Part shown: one piece after another, positions 26,345 through 35,471 of the stretch
How positions within the stretch are numbered: the stretch's first letter is position 1
Layout of the letters: the number at the start of each line of letters is the position of its first letter
Assembly (NCBI RefSeq): GCF_015680705.1
Contig: NZ_JADNYP010000014.1
Location: forward strand, 62,001-126,000
Origin: Pseudomonas fulva
Lineage (GTDB): Bacteria > Pseudomonadota > Gammaproteobacteria > Pseudomonadales > Pseudomonadaceae
DNA length: 64,000 bases
Direction of reading: 5' to 3'
Program-made: the position numbers and the translations under genes
The notes under the pieces: model-generated
The model's database searches: none
What the model was told of the DNA's origin: nothing
What the model saw: the letters and a program-made list of their open reading frames with translations, nothing else

Positions 26345-26374
26345 AAAAAAAGCCTGGGACAAGCGGTCCCAGGC
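26345..26374 (-). terminator. Minus-strand intrinsic terminator in the prc upstream region
   Basis: Read on the minus strand, GCCTGGGAC pairs with GTCCCAGGC around a 5-nt loop and is followed by seven T. It lies between the divergent prc and quinone oxidoreductase starts and points toward prc. Confidence 0.7.
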
Positions 26375-26402
26375 TCATTCATCAGCCAACTATGGAGGCA
26401 CT

Positions 26403-27365
26403 GTGAAGGCATTGCAAGGCGTTGACGGACATATGACCTGGGTCAAGACACAGGCCTTGTCCTGTGATACGGGCCAGGTCCGCATTCGTGTGGCGGCGGC
26501 CGGCCTCAATCGTGCCGACCTGCTGCAGAGCGCTGGTTCCTACCCGCCGCCACCGGGCGCCAGCCAGTTCCTCGGGCTCGAATGCGCCGGGGTCATCACC
26601 GAGGTGGGTGCCGGTGCCGACTGGCGCGTGGGCGACCGCGTCTGCGCGCTGCTCGCCGGTGGCGGCATGGCCGAGGAGGTGGTGGTGGATGCCCGGCACG
26701 TGTTGCCGGTCCCGCAGGGGCTGAGCCTGCACGAAGCGGCGGCGATTCCCGAGGTATATGCCACCGCCTGGCTGAACCTGTTCAAGCTTGGCGGCCTGCA
26801 GGCCGGCGAGAAGGTACTGGTGCATGCCGGGGCCAGCGGGGTCGGCTCGGCCGCCATCCAGCTGTGCAAGGCGTTGGGCAATCCCATCTGGGTCAGCGTG
26901 GGCTCGACCGAGCGCTTGCGCTATTGCCAGGAGCTGGGTGCAAGCGGCGGGGTGATCCGTGGCGAGGACCTCGAGTCGCTGCAAGCGCATGGCCCGTTCG
27001 ACGTCATCCTCGACCCGGTGGGCGCCAGCTACGTAAGCCTCAACCTGCGCCTGCTCGCCCGTGATGGACGCTGGGTGATGATCGGTCTCATGGGCGGGCG
27101 CAAGAGCGAGATCGACCTGGCCCAGGTCCTGGCCAAGCGCCTGCAACTGACCGGCTCCACGTTGCGCAATCGTGACGACGAGTTCAAGGCCGAGCTGTTG
27201 CGCGAACTGGGCCAGCAGGTCTGGCCGTTGTTCGGCGAAGGCAGGCTCAAGCCCCAGCTGGCGCGTGCCTATCGCGCCGAGCAGGCCCAGGCGGCCTATG
27301 ACGAACTGGCCAGCAACAAGGTCAACGGCAAGCTGGTGCTGGTGGTCGACCCCAGTCTGGGCTGA
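26403..27365 (+). CDS. NAD(P)H:quinone oxidoreductase, zinc-free MDR family (PIG3-like)
   Basis: A 320-residue medium-chain dehydrogenase/reductase. The N-terminal GroES-like domain has GLNRADLLQSAGSYPPPPGAS, typical of PIG3/QorA-like quinone oxidoreductases. The Rossmann domain has VLVHAGASGVGSAAIQLCKA at about residues 139-158. The zinc-ligand cysteines of alcohol dehydrogenases are absent. It reduces quinones or enones with NADPH. GGAGG precedes the GTG/ATG region at about 26393. It diverges from prc. Confidence 0.87.
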   Translation: MKALQGVDGHMTWVKTQALSCDTGQVRIRVAAAGLNRADLLQSAGSYPPPPGASQFLGLECAGVITEVGAGADWRVGDRVCALLAGGGMAEEVVVDARHVLPVPQGLSLHEAAAIPEVYATAWLNLFKLGGLQAGEKVLVHAGASGVGSAAIQLCKALGNPIWVSVGSTERLRYCQELGASGGVIRGEDLESLQAHGPFDVILDPVGASYVSLNLRLLARDGRWVMIGLMGGRKSEIDLAQVLAKRLQLTGSTLRNRDDEFKAELLRELGQQVWPLFGEGRLKPQLARAYRAEQAQAAYDELASNKVNGKLVLVVDPSLG

Positions 27366-27387
27366 GCCGGTACTCCACCCAGCGACA

Positions 27388-27415
27388 CCAAGGGGCCATC
27401 GCCACGGCCCCTTGG
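27388..27415. terminator. Stem-loop between convergent qor-like and fadE genes
   Basis: CCAAGGGGCC pairs perfectly with GGCCCCTTGG around an 8-nt loop. It is placed between two stop codons facing each other and is probably a bidirectional terminator. Confidence 0.6.
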
Positions 27416-27431
27416 CCTGCCGGCTCGGCGC

Positions 27432-29879
27432 TCAGCGCACCTTGCCGGCGGTCGGCAGCAGCGCCTCCTTGTCGAACGCATCCACATCGATCACCTTGCG
27501 TCGAGCCGCTTCGGCCGCCTGCACCTGCTGCGCCTGCGCGTTGTCGAGTATCCCGGCGCGGACCGCGGCATCGACCACGGTCTGGCCTGGGGCCGGGCGG
27601 ACTTCTCCAGCCTTGAGTGCCTGATGCAACGACGTGTGCAGCGGGGCCGCCTCGTCGAGCAGGTCGCAGGCTCGCTGCAGGTCAGCGACCGGGTCGCCTT
27701 CGGCGGTTGGCCGGTAGCATCCGGCCAGCAGCTCTTCGAGCGCCGGATCGCCCTTGCCTCGACCGATCAGCCCGGCGACCTCGGCGTCCAGTTCGTCGCT
27801 CGGCCCGGTGTGTCGGCGACCGAAGGGGAACACCAGCACGCGTAGGGCGCAACCGACGAAACGGTTGGGGAAGTTGTCGAGCAGGCGTGCCAGGGCGTTC
27901 TCGGCCTGGCCCAGGCTTTCCTCGAGCGCCCAGCGCACTAGCGGCTGCATGTGCTCCGGGGCGCCAAGGTCGTGGTAACGCTTGAGCGCCGCCGAGGACA
28001 GGTAGAGGTAACTCAGCACATCGCCCAGGCGCGCGCTGAGACGCTCGCGCCGCTTGAGCGTGCCGCCGAGCAGCATCATCGACAGGTCGGCGAGCAGGGC
28101 GAAGGCCGCTGCCTGGCGGTTCAGCGCACGGAAGTAGCCCTGGCTCAGGGCATCGCCCGGCGCCTTCTCGAAATGTCCCAGGCCCAGGCCAAGCACCAGC
28201 GTGCTGGCGGCGTTGCGCAGGGCGAACAGGATATGGCTACCGAGCAGGTCGTCGAACTCCGCGAGCGCCTGGCGCGGGTCGGTACGCCCGGCCGCGGCCA
28301 TCTCGCGCAGCACGAACGGATGGCAACGGATCGCGCCCTGGCCGAAGATCATCAGGTTGCGCGAAAGGATGTTGGCGCCCTCGACGGTGATGAAGATCGG
28401 TGCGCCTTGCCAGTTGCGCGCCAGGTAGTTGTTCGGCCCCATGATGATGCCCTTGCCACCGTGCACGTCCATCGCATGCTGGATGCACTCGCGACCGCGC
28501 TCGGTCAGGTGGTACTTGAGGATGGCCGAGAGCACCGAGGGCTTTTCGCCTAGGTCTACCGCCTGCGCGGTGAGCAGTCGCGCGCTGTCCATCAGCCAGG
28601 CGTTGCCGCCGATGCGCGCCAGCGACTCCTGGATGCCCTCGAAGGCGGCCAGAGGCACGTTGAACTGTTCGCGGACCCGCGCATACTGCCCAGTCACCAG
28701 ACTGGTGTACTTGGCCGCGCCGGTACCTACCGCCGGCAGGGAAATCGAACGCCCCACCGATAGGCAGTTCATCAGCATCATCCAGCCTTTGCCGAGCATC
28801 GCCTGACCGCCGATCAGGCAGTCCAGCGGGACGAAGACATCCTTGCCGCTGTTGGGGCCGTTCATGAACGCCGCGCCCAGCGGCAAGTGCCGTCGACCGA
28901 TTTCCACGCCCGGCGTGTCGGTGGGAATCAGTGCCAGGCTGATGCCCAGGTCTTCCTGGTCACCGAGCAGGTGGTCCGGGTCATAGGCCTTGAAGGCCAG
29001 GCCAAGCAGCGTGGCGACCGGGCCAAGGGTGATATAGCGTTTTTCCCAGGTCAGGCGCAGGCCGATGACTTCCTCGCCGTGCCACTGGCCCTTGCAGATG
29101 ATCCCGGTATCGGTCATGGCGCCCGCATCGGAACCTGCCATCGGGCCGGTCAAGGCGAAACAGGGGATTTCTTCGCCACGGGCCAGGCGCGGCAGGTAGT
29201 GGTCACGCTGCTGGTCGGTGCCGTAGTGCAACAGCAGCTCGGCCGGCCCGAGCGAATTGGGAACCATGACCGTCGACGCCAGGTCGCCACTGCGCGTGGC
29301 CAGCTTCATCGCCACCTGCGAATGGGCATGCGCGGAAAAACCCTTGCCGCCGTACTGCTTGGGAATGATCAGGGCGAAGAAACCATGCTGCTTGATATGG
29401 GCCCAGGCTTCTGCCGGCAGGTCCATGTCCTGGCCGATCTGCCAGTCGCTGACCATGGCGCAGAGTGCTTCGGTGGGGCCGTCGAGGAAGGCTTGCTCTT
29501 CCTCGCTGAGCCTGGGGGTCGGGTAGTGCAGCAAGGTGTTCCAGTCGGGACGCCCGCTGAACAGCTGGCCATCCCACCACACGGTACCGGCGTCGATCGC
29601 TTCGCGCTCGGTCTGCGACATGGGCGGCAAGGTCCGGCGGAACCACCTGAAGACCGGGGCGACCAGCAGCCGACGGCGCAGGTCGGTCGACAGCACCAGC
29701 ACCGCGATCGCCGCCAGTACCAGCCAGAGCACGGCCTGCAACCAGCCCGGCGCGTCGCCGAACAGGCCCGTCAGCAATACATAGGTCGCCAGGATCGCCA
29801 GGATCGGCAACGGCGCCAGTCGCCGGTGCGTCAGGTAGGCCGCGCCTATCACCAAAACCACCAACCACAACAGCAACAT
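27432..29879 (-). CDS. fadE: Acyl-CoA dehydrogenase FadE
   Basis: An 815-residue protein of the FadE type (E. coli FadE is about 814). Two N-terminal membrane helices (residues 2-20 and about 26-60) are followed by an acyl-CoA dehydrogenase core containing CFALTGPMAGSDAG and MDVHGGKGIIMGPNNYL, and a long helical C-terminal DUF1974 domain. It performs the first oxidation of fatty acyl-CoA beta-oxidation at the membrane. GGAGG at about 29889 sets the start at 29879. A longer frame extends upstream but would overlap the GST promoter. It diverges from the GST gene. Confidence 0.93.
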   Translation of the reverse strand: MLLLWLVVLVIGAAYLTHRRLAPLPILAILATYVLLTGLFGDAPGWLQAVLWLVLAAIAVLVLSTDLRRRLLVAPVFRWFRRTLPPMSQTEREAIDAGTVWWDGQLFSGRPDWNTLLHYPTPRLSEEEQAFLDGPTEALCAMVSDWQIGQDMDLPAEAWAHIKQHGFFALIIPKQYGGKGFSAHAHSQVAMKLATRSGDLASTVMVPNSLGPAELLLHYGTDQQRDHYLPRLARGEEIPCFALTGPMAGSDAGAMTDTGIICKGQWHGEEVIGLRLTWEKRYITLGPVATLLGLAFKAYDPDHLLGDQEDLGISLALIPTDTPGVEIGRRHLPLGAAFMNGPNSGKDVFVPLDCLIGGQAMLGKGWMMLMNCLSVGRSISLPAVGTGAAKYTSLVTGQYARVREQFNVPLAAFEGIQESLARIGGNAWLMDSARLLTAQAVDLGEKPSVLSAILKYHLTERGRECIQHAMDVHGGKGIIMGPNNYLARNWQGAPIFITVEGANILSRNLMIFGQGAIRCHPFVLREMAAAGRTDPRQALAEFDDLLGSHILFALRNAASTLVLGLGLGHFEKAPGDALSQGYFRALNRQAAAFALLADLSMMLLGGTLKRRERLSARLGDVLSYLYLSSAALKRYHDLGAPEHMQPLVRWALEESLGQAENALARLLDNFPNRFVGCALRVLVFPFGRRHTGPSDELDAEVAGLIGRGKGDPALEELLAGCYRPTAEGDPVADLQRACDLLDEAAPLHTSLHQALKAGEVRPAPGQTVVDAAVRAGILDNAQAQQVQAAEAARRKVIDVDAFDKEALLPTAGKVR

Positions 29880-30049
29880 AGTCCATCCTCCGTGAATATC
29901 GGCCTGGAGCCATTCCTCAGAACACGGCCTGCTTCTGTCGAACGGCTGGTCTGAACAGTGACACGGCGGCCCCGTCGGAGTTCGTCGACGATTGCCAGTG
30001 GATGTGTCTGGAGTAGACTGACCGTTCATCCATCGACAAGGACATGGCC

Positions 30050-30673
30050 ATGCTGAAGATCTGGGGTCGCAAGAATTCGAGCAATGTGCGCAAGGCCCTA
30101 TGGGCGGCCCACGAGCTCGGGCTGGATTTCGAGTCGGTGGAGGCCGGCGGCAGCTTCGGCGTGGTCGACGAGCCGGATTACCGAAAGCGCAATCCCAACG
30201 GGCTGGTGCCGCTGCTCGAGGACGGCGACCTGGTACTATGGGAATCCAACGCCATCGTGCGCTACCTGTGCGCCGAATATGGCCGCGAGCGCGGCTGGTA
30301 CCTCGACGATCCACGCGCGCGCGCGGAGGCGGACAAGTGGATGGACTGGACCACCTCGTCCCTGGCCGCGCCGTTTCGCCCGCTGTTCTGGGGCCTGCTG
30401 CGCACGCCGGCCGAGCAACAAGACTGGGTGGCGATCAACGCGGCGCACAAGACCTGCGCGCAGTTGCTGTCGATCGCCGACCAGGCGCTGGCCGAACGTC
30501 CGTACCTGTCGGGCGAGTCGATCGGCATGGGCGATATCCCGCTGGGCTGCTTCGCCTATGCCTGGTTCGAGATGCCCATCGAGCGGCCGCAGATGCATCA
30601 TCTGCATGCCTGGTACGAGCGCCTGCGAGCCCGACCGGCCTACCAGGCGGCGGTGATGACGGCATTGACCTGA
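30050..30673 (+). CDS. Glutathione S-transferase family protein
   Basis: About 207 residues. An N-terminal thioredoxin-like domain begins MLKIWGRKNSSNVRK, with the GSH-binding serine/asparagine pair, and the cis-proline segment NPNGLVPLLEDGDLVLWES. A helical C-terminal domain carries YLSGESIGMGDIPLGCFAYAW. It is likely a theta/zeta-like GST in detoxification. The start at 30050 is preferred over 30044 because AAGGA is then at proper spacing. Confidence 0.88.
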   Translation: MLKIWGRKNSSNVRKALWAAHELGLDFESVEAGGSFGVVDEPDYRKRNPNGLVPLLEDGDLVLWESNAIVRYLCAEYGRERGWYLDDPRARAEADKWMDWTTSSLAAPFRPLFWGLLRTPAEQQDWVAINAAHKTCAQLLSIADQALAERPYLSGESIGMGDIPLGCFAYAWFEMPIERPQMHHLHAWYERLRARPAYQAAVMTALT

Positions 30674-30813
30674 ACACCTCGGGCTCGCTGATAGTCACTA
30701 TCGACAGGCATGACTGTACTTGCGCGGCCAAGACTTGCACCATGGCCGCCTTTCCATTGCGCCAGCCATCGCGTCGGCGTGTTCCGAACCTCTTCCACGG
30801 TACCTGACCTGTT

Positions 30814-31746
30814 ATGAGTTCCGCCCTGTCCATCCGACAGCTGACCAAGACCTACGGCAACGGTTTCCAGGCCCTCAAGGGCATCGACCTGGACGTCGCC
30901 GAAGGGGACTTCTTCGCCTTGCTGGGCCCCAATGGCGCCGGCAAGTCGACTACCATCGGCATTCTTTCGACCCTGGTGAACAAGACCAGCGGTACCGTGA
31001 ATGTCTTCGGCCATGACCTGGACCGCCAGCCGTCCGCGCTCAAGCGATGCATCGGCGTGGTACCCCAGGAGTTCAACTTCAACCAGTTCGAGAAGACCTT
31101 CGACATCGTCGTCACCCAGGCTGGCTACTATGGCATCCCGCCCCGGCAAGCCAAGGAGCGCGCCGAGCAGTATCTGACCCAGCTGGGCCTGTGGGACAAG
31201 CGCGATGTGCCGTCGCGCTCGCTGTCCGGTGGCATGAAGCGGCGCCTGATGATCGCCCGCGCATTGATTCACGAGCCGCGCCTGGTGATCCTCGACGAAC
31301 CGACCGCGGGCGTGGACATCGAGCTGCGCCGCTCGATGTGGACCTTCCTCACCGAGCTGAACCAGAAGGGCACCACGATCATCCTGACCACTCACTACCT
31401 GGAAGAGGCCGAGCAGTTGTGCCGCCACATCGGCATCATCGACCACGGCACCATCGTCGAGAACACCAGCATGCGCAAGCTGCTGGGCAAGCTGCACGTC
31501 GAGACCTTCGTGCTCGACCTCAGGCAGGAACTGGCCGCGGCCCCGCTGCTGCAGGGCTACCCGTGCCGGCTGATCACCCCGCATACCCTGGAAGTGCAAG
31601 TGGACAAGGACATCGGCATCACCGCGCTGTTCGGCCAGCTGGCCCTGCAGCAGATCGAAGTGCAGAGCCTGCGCAACAAGACCAATCGACTCGAGGAGCT
31701 GTTCGTGTCCCTGGTGGAAAAGAACCTGGCGAAGGTGGCCGTATGA
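30814..31746 (+). CDS. ABC transporter ATP-binding protein (ABC-2 exporter, YadG-like)
   Basis: A 310-residue ATPase. Walker A is GPNGAGKST (residues 38-46), the signature is LSGGMKRR (about 140), and Walker B is LVILDEPTAG (about 158-167). The C-terminal extension of about 90 residues is typical of DrrA/YadG exporters. It pairs with the downstream permease, with which it overlaps by 4 nt (ATGA). It drives export of an unknown lipid, drug or polysaccharide. It begins about 140 nt after the GST gene. Confidence 0.92.
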   Translation: MSSALSIRQLTKTYGNGFQALKGIDLDVAEGDFFALLGPNGAGKSTTIGILSTLVNKTSGTVNVFGHDLDRQPSALKRCIGVVPQEFNFNQFEKTFDIVVTQAGYYGIPPRQAKERAEQYLTQLGLWDKRDVPSRSLSGGMKRRLMIARALIHEPRLVILDEPTAGVDIELRRSMWTFLTELNQKGTTIILTTHYLEEAEQLCRHIGIIDHGTIVENTSMRKLLGKLHVETFVLDLRQELAAAPLLQGYPCRLITPHTLEVQVDKDIGITALFGQLALQQIEVQSLRNKTNRLEELFVSLVEKNLAKVAV

Positions 31747-32522
31747 GCATGGAGCTACGCACCAACTGGGTCGCCCTCAACACCATCGTCTATCGCGAGA
31801 TCCGCCGCTTTTTGCGCATCTGGCCGCAAACCCTGCTGCCGCCGGCGATCACCATGGTCCTGTACTTCGTCATCTTCGGTAACCTGATCGGCCGGCAGAT
31901 CGGCGACATGGGTGGCTTCAGCTACATGGAGTACATCGTGCCGGGGCTGATCATGATGTCAGTGATCACCAACTCCTACGGCAACGTGGTCTCGAGCTTC
32001 TTCGGCAGCAAGTTCCAGCGCTCGATCGAGGAGCTGATGGTCTCGCCGGTCTCGCCCCACACCATCCTGGTCGGCTATGTCCTCGGCGGCGTGCTGCGTG
32101 GCCTGGCGGTCGGCGTGATCGTCACCTTGCTGTCGCTGTTCTTCACCCACCTGCAGGTGCATCACCTGGGCGTGACCGTGGTGGTCGTGCTGCTGACCGC
32201 GACGATCTTCTCGCTGCTGGGTTTCGTCAACGCGGTCTTCGCGCGCAACTTCGATGACATCTCGATCATCCCGACCTTCGTCCTGACGCCATTGACCTAC
32301 CTGGGCGGGGTGTTCTATTCGATCAACCTGCTGCCGCCGTTCTGGCAGGCCGTATCGCTGGCCAATCCGGTGCTGCACATGGTCAACTCGTTCCGCTACG
32401 GGATCCTAGGGGTTTCCGACATCAGTATCGGCACGGCGATCACCTTCATGCTGGTCGCCACCGCGGTGCTCTACCTGGTGTGCGTGCGCCTGCTGGTCAG
32501 CGGACGCGGCATGCGCAGCTGA
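31743..32522 (+). CDS. ABC-2 type transporter permease (YadH-like)
   Basis: 259 residues with six membrane helices. The ABC-2 motif is near the end: LTYLGGVFYSINLLPPFWQA, then NPVLHMVNSFRYGILG, as in YadH/NodJ permeases. The start ATG overlaps the ATPase stop codon, so they are one unit. The last 117 nt overlap the 3-prime end of the minus-strand DUF2062 gene. Confidence 0.92.
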   Translation: MSMELRTNWVALNTIVYREIRRFLRIWPQTLLPPAITMVLYFVIFGNLIGRQIGDMGGFSYMEYIVPGLIMMSVITNSYGNVVSSFFGSKFQRSIEELMVSPVSPHTILVGYVLGGVLRGLAVGVIVTLLSLFFTHLQVHHLGVTVVVVLLTATIFSLLGFVNAVFARNFDDISIIPTFVLTPLTYLGGVFYSINLLPPFWQAVSLANPVLHMVNSFRYGILGVSDISIGTAITFMLVATAVLYLVCVRLLVSGRGMRS

Positions 32523-33032
32523 GCCCCTGGACTTGCGCCGGCGCCATTGCCGGCCGACCCACCAGCGCCAGTACAGCATGGTCAGGCAATAGCCGAGGAT
32601 GCCCAGGACCACGCCGCATACCACCGAGCCGAGCAGGAATGGCTGCCACAAGGTCGACAGCTGCCCGGTGATCCAGTCCAGGGTCAGTTCCTCGGGCAGC
32701 GTGCGCGGCGGTACCTGCATCAGCCAGGCGCCGGTCATGTAGGTGACGAAGAACACCGGCGGCATGGTCAGCGGGTTGGTCAGCCAGACCAGGCTGATGG
32801 CGATCGGCAGGTTGGCCCGTACCGGGATCGCCAGGCTGGCCGCCAGCAGCATCTGCATCGGCATGGGGATCAGCGCGGCGAACAGCCCCACGCCCATGGC
32901 CCTAGCCACCGAGTGGCGGTTGAGGTGCCAGAGGTTCGGGTCATGCAGCAGCTTGCCGAGAAATCGCAACGACTTGTGTTCGCGAATGCTGTTCGGATCC
33001 GGCATGTAGCGTTTGAAGATTCGGCGCGGCAT
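32406..33032 (-). CDS. DUF2062 membrane protein with extended C-terminus
   Basis: 208 residues. The DUF2062 core occupies about residues 1-170, with SVARAMGVGLFAALIPMPMQ, SLVWLTNPLTMPPVFFVTYM and three or four hydrophobic helices. The role of the family is not established. The tail after YWRWWVGRQWRRRK is low-complexity (Ala, Gln, His, Asp) and is read through DNA antisense to the ABC permease gene. That suggests the ancestral stop was lost. It diverges from comEC. Confidence 0.85.
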   Translation of the reverse strand: MPRRIFKRYMPDPNSIREHKSLRFLGKLLHDPNLWHLNRHSVARAMGVGLFAALIPMPMQMLLAASLAIPVRANLPIAISLVWLTNPLTMPPVFFVTYMTGAWLMQVPPRTLPEELTLDWITGQLSTLWQPFLLGSVVCGVVLGILGYCLTMLYWRWWVGRQWRRRKSRGSAAHAASADQQAHAHQVEHRGGDQHEGDRRADTDVGNP

Positions 33033-33174
33033 GGGGGCTCTCGCGACTGTTGAGTAGCCAGTATGCCCCGATTGCGTGATGCAACTTCGACAGAGATTGT
33101 GACAATTGTTGAGCGAGGCGGGCAGCTGGATCGGCTATGCCTGAACGGGCATTCTGCTTCTGGAGTTGCTCGTC

Positions 33175-35400
33175 ATGCGCACAGGGATGGTGGCGCTCGC
33201 CTTCGGGCTGTTGAGTCTGCGTTTCCTGCCGGCCCTGCCGTCGCCCGGCTGGCTTTTGCCGTTGCTGGCCGTCGGCCTGGGCTGCCTGTTCACCCGCGCC
33301 TGGCCGCTGGGCTGGCTGCTGCTCGGCTTCGCCTGGGCGTGTGGGTACGCCCATAACGCTCTGGACGACCGCCTGGCCTGCGCGCTGGACGATCGTACGC
33401 TCTGGCTCGAAGGTACCGTGGTCGGCTTGCCGGCCCGCGAGGGCCAACGCCTGCGCTTTGAGCTGGAGGCTGCGCAGTCGCGGCGCGCCGAACTGCCGCG
33501 ACGACTGCAACTGAGCTGGTTCGACGGGCCAGCGGTCGGCAGTGGCGAGCGTTGGCGCCTGGCCGTCAGCCTCAGGCGACCGCATGGCCTGCTCAATCCC
33601 CATGGTCCCGATCGCGAGGCCATGCTGCTGGCGCGTGGTATCGGTGGCAGCGGTTCGGTCAAGGCCGGCATGCGCCTGACCTCTGCCCGGCAGGCCTGGC
33701 GCGACGCTATCCGCCAGCGTCTGCTGGCCGTGGACGGGCAGGGCCGGGAAGCCGCGCTGGTGGCCTTGGTGCTGGGCGACGGCAGTGCCCTGCCGCGCGG
33801 CGACTGGCAGACCTTGCAGGCGACCGGGACGGTACACCTGCTGGTGATTTCCGGCCAGCACATCGGGCTGCTGGCCGGGCTGGTCTATGCGCTGGTCGCC
33901 GGGGCCGCGCGGCTCGGCTGGTGGCCGACGCGCCTGCCGTGGCTACCCTGGGCCTGTGCCCTGGCCATGCTCGCGGCAGTCGGCTATGGCTTGCTGGCCG
34001 GTTTCCAGGTGCCGGTGCAGCGCGCTTGCCTGATGCTTGCCGTGGTGCTGCTCTGGCGCTTGCGCTTTCGTCACCTGAGCGCCAGCCTGCCGCTGCTGCT
34101 GGCGCTGGTCGGGGTGCTGCTGGTCAACCCGCTGGCCAGCCTGTTGCCAGGGTTCTGGCTGTCATTCGCTGCCGTGGCCATCCTGCTCTACAGCTTCAGT
34201 GGGCGTCTGGGCCGCTGGCGCCCCTGGCAAGCCTGGACCCGTGCCCAGTGGGCGATCGCCATCGGTCTGTTGCCGGCGCTGCTGGCGCTGGGCCTGCCGG
34301 TCAGTCTGAGCGCGCCACTGGCCAACCTGCTGGCGGTGCCGTGGATCAGCCTGGCCGTGTTGCCGCTGGCCTTGCTCGGCACGTCGACCCTGGGCGTACC
34401 GTTGCTGGGCGAGACGTTGCTATGGCTCGCGGGCGGGCTGCTCGAGGGTCTGTTCCGGTTGCTCGAACAGGTTGCCCTATGGCAGCCCGCCTGGAACCCG
34501 ACGGCCCTGCCAGCCTGGGCCTGGTGGCTGGTCTGCCTGGGCGCGGCGCTGGTGCTGCTGCCGCGTGGGATGCCGTTGCGCCTGCCAGGAGCGGTCCTGT
34601 TGCTGGCGCTGTGGATACCGCCAGCGCCAGTTCCACGGGGGCAGGCCGAGGTCTGGCAGCTCGATGTCGGCCAGGGCCTGGCGATTCTCCTGCGTACCCG
34701 AGAACACAGCCTGCTGTTCGACGCAGGCCCTGCCGTGGGCGAGCTCGACCTGGGCGACAGCGTGGTGGTACCCACCTTGCGCAGGCTAGGCGTGCGCCAG
34801 CTCGACCTGATGCTGGTCAGCCACGCCCATGCCGATCATGCCGGCGGCGCGGCGGCGGTCGCTCGCGCACTGCGCCCGGCTCGGATCCTCGCGGGCGAGG
34901 CCAGCCTGCTGCCTGCCGAGCTTGCCGGGGAGCCCTGCCGCAACGGTGAACGCTGGGACTGGGACGATGTGCAGTTCTCGCTCTGGCACTGGCCGGACGG
35001 GCCGCACAGCAACCAGCGTTCCTGCGTGCTGCTGGTCGAAGCCAGCGGTGAGCGGCTGCTGCTGACCGGCGACATCGAGGCCGCCGCCGAACGGCGCTGG
35101 CTGGCGCAGCCGACAGCGCCACGGGTCGACTGGCTGCAGTCGCCCCATCATGGCAGTCGCACCTCGTCCACCGAGGCGTTCCTGCGCGCCACCGCACCAC
35201 GCGGCGTGCTCATTTCGCGGGGACGCTACAACAGCTTCGGCCATCCGCATGCCGAGGTACTGGCCCGCTATCGTCGGCATGGGCTGGATGTGCATGATTC
35301 GGCCCTGCATGGCGCGGTGCGCCTGCGCCTGGGTAGCCACGGCGAGGCGCTCCGGCTGCGCGACCAGTCGCGTTTCTGGCGCGCTCCGGCACTGGACTGA
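33175..35400 (+). CDS. comEC: ComEC/Rec2 DNA internalisation channel
   Basis: 741 residues. The N-terminal membrane and OB-like region is followed by the competence domain with many helices (LQATGTVHLLVISGQHIGLL) and a C-terminal metallo-beta-lactamase domain with SHAHADHAGG (about residue 548). It transports single-stranded DNA across the inner membrane during natural transformation. It appears intact. The start at 33175 is preferred because GGAG lies 9 nt upstream; a TTG at 33166 is the alternative. It heads the exbB-lpxK region, with a 71-nt gap before exbB. Confidence 0.93.
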   Translation: MRTGMVALAFGLLSLRFLPALPSPGWLLPLLAVGLGCLFTRAWPLGWLLLGFAWACGYAHNALDDRLACALDDRTLWLEGTVVGLPAREGQRLRFELEAAQSRRAELPRRLQLSWFDGPAVGSGERWRLAVSLRRPHGLLNPHGPDREAMLLARGIGGSGSVKAGMRLTSARQAWRDAIRQRLLAVDGQGREAALVALVLGDGSALPRGDWQTLQATGTVHLLVISGQHIGLLAGLVYALVAGAARLGWWPTRLPWLPWACALAMLAAVGYGLLAGFQVPVQRACLMLAVVLLWRLRFRHLSASLPLLLALVGVLLVNPLASLLPGFWLSFAAVAILLYSFSGRLGRWRPWQAWTRAQWAIAIGLLPALLALGLPVSLSAPLANLLAVPWISLAVLPLALLGTSTLGVPLLGETLLWLAGGLLEGLFRLLEQVALWQPAWNPTALPAWAWWLVCLGAALVLLPRGMPLRLPGAVLLLALWIPPAPVPRGQAEVWQLDVGQGLAILLRTREHSLLFDAGPAVGELDLGDSVVVPTLRRLGVRQLDLMLVSHAHADHAGGAAAVARALRPARILAGEASLLPAELAGEPCRNGERWDWDDVQFSLWHWPDGPHSNQRSCVLLVEASGERLLLTGDIEAAAERRWLAQPTAPRVDWLQSPHHGSRTSSTEAFLRATAPRGVLISRGRYNSFGHPHAEVLARYRRHGLDVHDSALHGAVRLRLGSHGEALRLRDQSRFWRAPALD

Positions 35401-35471
35401 CGACTTCCGGCAGCTGAGCAGCCGCTGGCGCATGTGGTAGAGTGGCGGACTTTTCCGAGGGGTGATCTATC

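Noticed and set aside
29880..30314. 145-residue N-terminal extension of FadE
   Set aside because: Composition is unlike the family, GGAGG and two membrane helices mark the start at 29879, and the extension would be antisense to the GST start.
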